From: Littorina saxatilis
Taxonomy: Eukaryota; Mollusca; Gastropoda; Littorinimorpha; Littorinidae
NCBI RefSeq assembly: GCF_037325665.1
Contig: NC_090245.1
Coordinates: 47,517,851-47,581,850, forward strand
Direction: 5' to 3'
Length of the DNA: 64,000 bases
Shown here piece by piece: positions 56,509 to 64,000 of this stretch; position 1 is the first letter of the stretch, and every line of letters starts with the position of its first letter. Position numbers and translations under genes: made by a program. Below the pieces are notes generated by a model. That model ran no database searches. It saw nothing but the letters and a program-made list of their open reading frames with translations, and was not told where the DNA came from.

Positions 56509-57222
56509 GTTTCAGACTAAACTATTGGACCGATCTTTATGAAATTTGACATGAGAGTTCCTGGGAATGATATCCCCGGGTTTTTTTTCTTTTTTTCGAT
56601 AAATGTCTGATGACGTCATATCCGGCTTTTTTGTAAAAGTTGAGGCGGCACTGTCACACCCTCATTTTTCAATCAAATTGATTGAAATTTTGGCCAAGCA
56701 ATCTTCAACAAAGGCCGGACTTCGGTATTGCATTTCAGCTTGGTGGCTTAAAAAATTAATCAATGACTTTGGTCATTAAAAATCTGAAAATTGTATATAA
56801 AAAAAAATATATATATATAAAACGATCCAAATTTATGTTCATCTTATTTTTCATCATTGTCTGATTCCAAAAACATATAAATATGTTATATTTGGATTAA
56901 AAATAAGCTCTAAAAATTAAAAAAAATAAAAACTATGATTAAAATTAAATTTTCGAAATCAATAAAAAAAACACTTTCATCTTATTCCTTGTTGGTTCCT
57001 GATTCAAAAAACATATAGATATGATATGTTTGGATTAAAAACACGCTCAGAAAGTTAAAACGAAGAGAGGTACAGTAAAGCGTGCTATGAAGCACAGCGC
57101 TACCGCGCCAAACAGGCTCGTCACTTTCACTGCCTTTTGCACTAGCGGCGGACTACGTTCAGTTTCATTCTGTGAGTTCCACGGCTTGACTAAATGTAGT
57201 AAGTTCGCCTTTCGCGACTTGT
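56406..57222 (+). mobile_element. TACATTTAGTCAAG element, copy 3, complete
   Basis: It runs from tacatttagtcaagttttga to cttgactaaatgtagtaagt ... gcgact, with the (GT)n tract at 56471-56502, 'tgatgacgtcatatccggct' and 'ttgaggcggcactgtcacac'. Terminal TACATTTAGTCAAG is inverted at the other end. Non-coding, about 817 bp. Confidence 0.85.
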
Positions 57223-57344
57223 TTATTAGTCACGTGCCGTCAGAATACCACGAACACGTTACATAGGTGGCTGGCCGAGACTATAAATATGTGTGTCTAC
57301 ATGTGTATGCGTCCAATGGTTATAAATTAACAAAGAATTCCAAC

Positions 57345-57890
57345 TTAATGAGATCGGACACCGATTGACCCCAAAAAATAGATGTCGCTTATATTTTGCC
57401 AGTGGAATTTTCAGAGTGTGTTGAAAAAAGTGTGACAACGATAACAAAAATCAATTGGACAGACTTTATGATACAGAATGTTGATGCCATAAAATCGCTC
57501 GGATGCTCTGGGAAATATGACTATGCGAATCGAGAAACTGATCTAATTTTAGCCTACGAAAACGTCATGTAATTACGCTATTTCAAGCGGAAAGACACGT
57601 TTAATAATTCAAACAGGAACACATCATTACAACAAACGAAAACCAGGGATAAACACCACTTCCAAAATAGGTCCTGTGATTGTAATTTACCGGTCAAATA
57701 CCCCATTTAATTACCAAACCCTGGTTTATATGATTCTTGGCATGTCATCATATTCCAAATTCTGCATCATAAAGTCTGTCCGACTGATTTTTCTAATTTT
57801 GTCACACCTGTTTCAACACACTCTAAAATTACCACAGAGATATTATTTGCAAAATATTAGCGAAGTCGATTTTCGCGGTCAATCGCAGTC
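57345..57890. mobile_element. element with about 95 bp inverted arms
   Basis: Arm 57400-57490 (ttttcagagtgtgttgaaa ... gacagactttatgat) pairs with 57739-57840 (atcataaagtctgtccgac ... caacacactctaaaatt). A short relative is at 59365-59400 (aatcggacagacgttatgat). Non-coding. Confidence 0.75.
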
Positions 57891-58484
57891 GTTTTTGTGT
57901 GTTTTTTTAAATGGATCGATACATAAATGTTATTACATGTAGTATAAAGCAACTATAAATTTATCTATAGAAGAAGACGTTTAAAGGAGTGATTTTGGAA
58001 AAGTTATCTGGCGAATTGCACTAGCTGTGCTGTAATTTGGATACACATGCAAAGATTTTCTGGAAAATGCTCCGTAACTATGCTAATTAATTAAAATCGG
58101 AATTTAAATCGGTGCGCGATTTTCTTCAGTAAGCTCTCCTGTGTCAAGAGTCATGACTTCTGTGTCGTAGACATGTTTGGATTGAGGATTTCAACTCTGT
58201 AATCTAGCGATCGCATGCATGCTGTACGGGGCTAAAACGCATTACACAGCGTAAACAACCACTCTGTCCATTGAAGAATAGACGAACGGCTTCCAAACAC
58301 AGCATTTACATTTAAATAATAGAAATTTCAAACGCCAATACTAAGGCATTTGTCGTGTACGTGTGTTGTCATCTATTCAACCCCCAAACCGAACTCTTTG
58401 AGCGATTTCAATTCTGTACTTTAAGCTACAATGTGACATACGGGTAGGGATAAAAGGTAGGACGGGAATTAAAAGAGAGCGGCC
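57891..58484. other. stretch without recognised features
   Basis: No gene or repeat family is recognised. Confidence 0.5.
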
Positions 58485-58723
58485 TTCGTCAAAGATTGCT
58501 TTACAAAAATTTCAATCAATTTTATTGAAAAATGAGGGTGTGACAGTGCCGCCTCAACTTTTACAAAAAGCCGGATATGACGTCATCAAAAGTATTTATC
58601 GAAAAAAAGAAAAAAAGTCCGGGGATATCATACCCAGGAACTCTCATGTAAAATTTCATAAAGATCGGTCCAGTAGTTTGGTCTGAATCGCTCTACACAC
58701 ACACACACACGCACAGACAGACA

Positions 58724-58770
<47 letters not shown>

Positions 58771-58845
58771 ACATACACCACGACCCTCGTCTCGATTCCC
58801 CCTCTATGTTAAAACATTTAGTCAAAACTTGACTAAATGTAAAAA
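58485..58845 (-). mobile_element. TACATTTAGTCAAG element, copy 4, truncated
   Basis: The - strand begins at 58845 (tttacatttagtcaagtttt) and passes through the (GT) tract, 'gatgacgtcatatccggctt' and the 'ttgaggcggcactgtcacac' body to 58485, then stops. Confidence 0.8.
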
Positions 58846-58899
58846 TGACCGTGTAGAACAACAATCTTCTCACGTGACCAGAAAATGTGTAAAAATCAA

Positions 58900-58962
58900 G
58901 GTCTGAAAAGGGGGGGAATCTTCTATTAAATGTAAGGTCTTTAAAGGGAGGTTCCACTGTAT
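58900..58962. repeat. fragment of the 'tcttaaa/ggttccactgta' MITE
   Basis: 'ggtctttaaagggaggttccactgta' matches the right end of 61650-61850. Confidence 0.55.
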
Positions 58963-59702
58963 AGGCTCTGCAACAGGACGCAACTATACAATTGTAAGAT
59001 TTAGTGCATGTCGATTTCTAAATGTATTCAAATTTTGGGGCCACCGTGTTATTTTTCTCCAAAGGTACGATTATTCTCATTGCATTCTGCTTTTTTTCGC
59101 GCACACAAAGCTGTGAACCAGAATATTCCTCGTTCTTTTCACTGTGAAGATACAAACACGCAAGCAAGAAAAGAGAATATGACAAACAGTGTTTAAAAAA
59201 TCATGTATCAAGTGTGGTTTCATTTCTTCAGCCGCAATTTGTTTTTCAAGCAGTGCAGATTTAAGGCTGGAGCATACCCCCGAGAACAGGAAGTACTGTT
59301 AATAATAATAATGAGGATATTTATATGGGGCAAATCTTAAAACAGTTCTAAAAATATTTTAATAAAATTCGAAAAATCAATCGGACAGACGTTATGATAT
59401 ATAACTGAATAGTTATAAGCGCCTCACAAAAACATCCATATAAATAAAATATTCTGTACACAATTCCAAATAAAAAAATTGTACTTAATTTCGGTCACTC
59501 GTCCAATTGAAGTGTGCCAAGAAAAAAAGATACACAGCATTTTAAAGAAGTGATTGATATCAGGTATTTAAGCTCCAAAATCGTATTTTCTTTTCTTTTC
59601 AATTTTACTGATTTATTCAGTGATGATTCTTGTGCCAAAAATCTGGCGCCCTATATTCAAGCTTCATACATTACTTTAGGCCAAACCAAAATATCTGTCG
59701 GT
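58963..59702. other. stretch without recognised features
   Basis: Only the short relative of the 57345 element near 59370 is seen. Confidence 0.5.
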
Positions 59703-59892
59703 TGAGGGTAACATGACCAAAAATGATAGGGTCAGTAGGTCGGCTTTTTTCTAATTATTATTTTTTATTTTTCGTCTCGGTGTGGTTCGCAAAATGTACC
59801 AGAGGTTGGTTTTTTGTGTGTGTGTTTTTTAGAAGAAAAAAATTAGGGACGGCGGGAAAAAATAGGGTCGGTCGGGTTACCCTAAACCAACA
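59703..59892. mobile_element. MITE with 'atagggtcggtcggg' core, copy 2
   Basis: gagggtaacatgaccaaaaa ... 'aaaatagggtcggtcgggtt' and 'accctaaac' match the element at 5317-5503. Confidence 0.65.
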
Positions 59893-60639
59893 TATATTTT
59901 GTTTGGCCTTATATAAATAAGGGCTCAACAACTCCTTTTCTTTTTATTCCTCTACTAGGCTATTCTTTAACTTACATAAAACCGTCTTTTAAAAATATGA
60001 TGTCACCTTTATTTACTTTTTCTAATGGGTGGATTATTTTCTGTCAAAATGGGTAGAGGCTAGGGGTATTAGAAGCACCACAGTTCACAGTTTATTGTGT
60101 TAAGGAGAATTCATACTTTTACTGAGGTTAAAGGAATAACTTACCGTGATTGAGTTGAGACAAAGTTTTAGAAATAGTTCATCACTTGTGTATGTTTAAT
60201 TTCATGTTTGTTTGTCTTCCATGCTTAAAATTGTGTTTTAAAGGTTGGCACGTCTATTTGATTTTTTCAATTACTCAGTAAAGGAACAGTTTTTTGTGTT
60301 CTATTTTATTCCTCCATTCGCATTTTTCATGCGTGATCAATTCATTACTGATTCATTTTTAAATCTGCGGAAAAAAATCTTTCAGTAGTGTTATTAGTGT
60401 TCAGGTTTCCATCGTCATCTTTGCACGTTAACCTTTATTTTATTTTATTTGTTGCTGGCTTGGCACACATTACTTACAGATAAAAATCAATCTCATCGCT
60501 TTTGCAAGTGGTAGACTGTAGCCTTAAAGTGAGAGAGGAGGGGATCGTGTGAGGGGGCGGGGGTAGTTATTCAGTGATACGAGGCGGCCCGTATTGCGTG
60601 TCCTACGAGCGTGAGTGTGTGAGATTGTCCTGTTTGGTC
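59893..60639. other. A/T-rich stretch without recognised features
   Basis: No gene or named repeat is recognised. Confidence 0.5.
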
Positions 60640-61000
60640 ACACGAGTGTGTGTGTGTACTGATACATGTACGTGTGCGCGCGCGCGCGTGCGTGTGTGTG
60701 TGTGTGTGTGTGAGTGATTGTCCTTTATGAATACACTGCAGCTGTTGCAGTTGAAAACGCCGAGTGACTGACAGCTGGCAACCTTACGGTTTAGGCTACT
60801 TGTAGCGCGGTCTCTCTGACTTCTCCCGGCTTGCCGTTTGTGTGTGCGTGTGTGTGTATGTGTGTGTGTATGTGTGTGTGTGTGTATGTGTGTGTACGTG
60901 CGTGCGTGCGTGCTTGCGTGTGTGTGTGTGTGTGCGTGTGTGGGTGTGTGCGTGCGTATATGCCTGTGCGTGCGTGTGTTTGTGTGCGCATGCGTGCGTG
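60640..61000 (+). repeat. (GT)n-rich microsatellite region
   Basis: GT, GTGC and GTAT runs with gaps. The Cys/Val and His/Thr frames are artefacts. Confidence 0.9.
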
Positions 61001-61252
61001 CGTGAACTGTGCTCTCCGCGCTTTACATATTAACTATGAATAAAAACCATACAATTTAAACATCAAATACATATACATTCTAACAAAAATAACGTAACAA
61101 TAAACTTACAGCAACACATTCTCCCCTTATGAACAATGCCATGCAATTTGCAATAAGCATCAGTAAAATGATACATCTCATGATAAAAGGTAAACTTAAA
61201 ATGCCGAATTAGGAAAATACTTGCTTGTTAATCATTGTTTTGTTGTTGTTTT

Positions 61253-61320
61253 TACATTTAGTCAAGTTTTGACTAAATGTTTTAACATAGAGGGGAAATC
61301 GAGACGAGGGTCGGGGTGCA
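61253..61320 (+). mobile_element. TACATTTAGTCAAG element, copy 5, left end only
   Basis: tacatttagtcaagttttga, 'aacatagaggggaaatcgag' and 'acgagggtcg' match the first 70 bp of copies 2 and 3. Confidence 0.8.
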
Positions 61321-61328
61321 TGTGTGTG

Positions 61329-61495
61329 TATTAATCATTTTTTACACGTGCATGAATTATTTATTACACGTGTATTAATCATTTATTACACGTGTATTAA
61401 TCTTTTTTTTACACGTGCAATAAATAATAAATACACGTTTATTAATAATTCATTACACGTGTATTTATCATTTTTTACACGTGTAATGGTTATGA
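61329..61495 (+). repeat. minisatellite of 'attaatcatttattacacgtg'
   Basis: Seven or so units of 20-27 bp, each with the palindrome CACGTG. It sits where the GT tract of copy 5 would be, so it probably grew inside that element. Confidence 0.85.
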
Positions 61496-61649
61496 GCCAA
61501 ACGGCTTTCCATATGTGTGTCTGTGTGTGTGTGTGTGTGTGTGTGTCTGTGTGTGTGTGTCTGTGTGTGTGTGCTAGGACCGTGTGCTGGTAACATAGTA
61601 AGTGAAGCCCACACAAGTGTTGTAGATCTACCGACTACTGACACACAGC

Positions 61650-61850
61650 ACAGTGGAACCACCTGTTTAAGACCTGCAGAGATCTGAAGAAAAAAAAATC
61701 AGGTCTTAAGAAAGAGGGAGTCTTGAAATGGGGGTAAAATTAAAGAGGTTATGAACAAAAATTCTCAGAAAAGAGGATCTTAAAATGGAGGAAGTCTCAA
61801 ATTGGGGGGGGGGGGGGTCTTAAAAGGGGGGTTCCATTGTAAACGAGAAA
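61650..61850. mobile_element. MITE with 'tcttaaa' internal repeats, copy 2
   Basis: The ends cagtggaaccacc and ggggttccattgta are inverted; the middle has 'ggtcttaagaaagagggagt', 'tcttaaaatggaggaagtct' and a G run. Relative of 3985-4215. Confidence 0.75.
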
Positions 61851-62219
61851 TGGTGACAGTTGGTCAGGCGTGCGGATGGGGGAGGGATGAGGGATTTGAC
61901 CAAAACTTAAAACCCAAAAGCTAACAGTCGTGCCAAATTTTGCGTGGCCTTACTTATACCTGTTTGAGAGCTGAACTGAGGGACGGTAACGCGTTGTCGC
62001 CCTTTTTGACACAGGAAGACTGGCCGCTTGTACTTTACAGACAATGGTGAGAGCAAGGACATTATGCACGATCAGCACAGAGTTGTGACCTTTAATCCGC
62101 TTTTCACGCTGTATGCTTCCTGGCATTTCGTTCGTCTTGAGAACGTCTCATTTTATCATATTATTGTAAAAACAATGTCTGGGCATTTATGGATAAAAGG
62201 AAGAATGTCTCAGTTCATC

Positions 62220-62305
62220 TTCTTCTTCTTCTTCTGCGTTCGTGGGCTGAAACTCCCACGTACACTCGTGTTTTTGCACGAGTGGAATTTTACGCACAAG
62301 GGGCA
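62220..62305 (+). repeat. conserved 'gggctgaaactcccacg' repeat, copy 3 (partial)
   Basis: cgttcgtgggctgaaactcc and 'tttttgcacgagtggaattt' match 4487-4618 and 19437-19560; the right half is missing. Confidence 0.7.
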
Positions 62306-62379
62306 GCTATAGACTGCTGATTTGGGGTCACGGTCCTGGTAGAAGTAAACATCAACATGAGTGCATCATGAAAGTGTTT

Positions 62380-62600
62380 GGGAGTGTAAGGCCCGGTGTA
62401 ACACGAAATTTGTACTTCACAAAAACTTTACTCCGGAGTACAAATTTCGTACGAAATTCTTACTCCCAGTACACCTTTTGTACGAGAAAAGAACTCCCCA
62501 AGGTACGAAAAAAATACTCCCTCTACGAAATTTGGACTCCCCAAATGTTTACTTCCAGTAAAAATCTCGTACGCGAAAATGGGATGCAGGCGAAGGGATA
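62380..62600. repeat. 'acgaaatttgtac' repeat
   Basis: A block of short inverted motifs (taacacgaaatttgtact, gtacaaatttcgtacgaaat, tacgaaatttggactcc). Probably a small MITE; its borders are not clear. Confidence 0.5.
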
Positions 62601-63085
62601 ATGCCAATATGTGACTTGCACAAACAAATGTCGTGCTACCCTCCCTCCACCCCTTCCACCACCAAGACTAACTGGGGACAGGGGAGTAAAAGTTGCGTAC
62701 ACCTGGGCCCGTATGCATGAACTAGAAGTAAGAAACACTGGAAGTAGAGGCCTCTTTTCGAAGTGGGAACTCCCGAAGTCAACTTTCTAACTGTTCACAA
62801 TGCATGAACTGACTTGAACGCCAAAGTAGTGACAGCGAGAGTATTAAGGTCAAGGTCGGGGAAATTGGGGGAATCCCTACTAATACGCATGCGCACGTTT
62901 CTATCAACATGGCAGTCAACGAAAATGGCAAGGCACGTGTGCCGCTCAAAAAGAAAGTAGACACAGATGGTGAAATTGTGTACTCTTGACAGAAGTGTTT
63001 TACGAAAGAACGGTTATTCTGATTTCAGAACAGTCTAACTGTTAAACATAAAGACGCTGTCTGGTCCAAAATTGCCAAAGAAGTG

Positions 63086-63239
<154 letters not shown>

Positions 63240-63545
63240 GACACACGCACACACAGACAAACGTACACTCATGCACATACTGACACTATGACACAAGTGA
63301 CACTAACGGCACACATAAACACACACACACACCACACACACACGCGCGCGCTCGCGCGCACACATATACACACACACACGCACCCATACACGCACGCACA
63401 CAGTCACAAACAAATAACCACACACTCACTCTCTCTCACTTTCTCTCATTCTCTCTCAATCTACACTCATACACACACTGAAACTATGATGACACAAGTG
63501 ACACGTCACACACACACGGCACACACACACACACACACACATACT
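63240..63545 (+). repeat. (CA)n-rich microsatellite region
   Basis: CA runs with 'ctatgacacaagtgacac' doubled at 63283 and 63484, so the block was duplicated in tandem. Confidence 0.9.
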
Positions 63546-63734
63546 CACCGTAGTGACACACATTTTCACACGCGCGTACAGTTGAAAGTCAAGACATGAT
63601 ATGATTTTTTCAAAGCATAGGAAGGTTTCTTTTGCAAATGAATAAAATTAACACAGAGGCAAAACCCGGTTTTTGCAGCCGGAATGCAATTGCGGAGGCT
63701 TAAAAAGGAAAAGATTAATAAAAAATATATAGCT

Positions 63735-63808
63735 CCCGGCGGAACTTGAACCCGGAGCAAATGAACGAGAGTCCGGAACCGTTACCACTGCACTATGTTA
63801 CTCGTGTA
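63735..63808 (-). other. tRNA-like (Glu-like) SINE head or tRNA relic
   Basis: On the - strand: A-box-like tagtgcagtggtaacgg, an anticodon-loop-like actctcg (CTC, Glu) and B-box-like gggttcaagttcc. The acceptor stem does not pair, so I do not call it a functional tRNA. Confidence 0.55.
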
Positions 63809-64000
63809 GAATAGAGGCATGATGAAAAAAGGCATTCTGAGTTATTCAGTCGTGCTGGTTTGAAAGCTCGCCACCTTCGCCGAATGACTCGAGCACGTTT
63901 TTTTCGGTCAGTAACTGATCGAACTGTCGCTTTTGAGTCACTCTGTTTTAAGCATTTCACCTAAATTAAACAAGAATGTCACAGTCCGTGTCTATGGTGC
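63809..64000. other. end of the window, no feature seen
   Basis: Nothing is recognised in the last 190 bases. Confidence 0.5.

Overview
The window is nuclear DNA of a marine mollusc, most likely a caenogastropod snail of the Littorina type. That is inferred from dense tRNA-derived SINEs, the 'gggctgaaactcccacg' repeat, MITE-like elements remembered from such genomes, long introns and GT-AG splicing; no search was run. No bacterial gene, rRNA gene, CRISPR array or canonical tRNA gene was seen.

1-21.5 kb: one host gene on the + strand. Fourteen exons join in phase into a 958-residue secreted protein: signal peptide, two related Cache-like plus EGF-like modules resembling the ectodomain of the orphan receptor GPR158/GPR179, an RKKR proprotein-convertase site between them, and a hydrophobic GPI-anchor-like tail in place of seven transmembrane helices. 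Intron phases repeat between the modules, so an exon block was probably duplicated. Several introns carry tandem copies of the neighbouring exon edge together with its splice site. Intron 10 holds a whole Tc1-type DNA transposon with an open transposase; intron 3 holds SINE, mariner and many MITE copies.

22-25.4 kb: dispersed repeats and a decayed L1/Tx1-like LINE on the - strand. 25.7-29.3 kb: a Ginger-type cut-and-paste transposon (retroviral-like integrase, 170 bp inverted ends, one intron, coding 36 bp repeats). 29.4-31.9 kb: a gene with an XPG/FEN1-like nuclease core, ending in a Cys-rich CxC domain like the one at the end of the integrase.

34.1-35.9 kb: a hairpin element and a three-layer nest (repeat > SINE > MITE) with target duplications. 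36.0-47.9 kb: two DIRS-like fossils, one inserted in the terminal repeat of the other in opposite orientation, making a roughly 12 kb quasi-palindrome.

48-64 kb: no host gene recognised; MITEs, a MITE-derived 60 bp minisatellite, a full SINE with a 12 bp target duplication, several copies of a TACATTTAGTCAAG element (one split by an L2-like LINE end), other inverted-repeat elements and long microsatellites.
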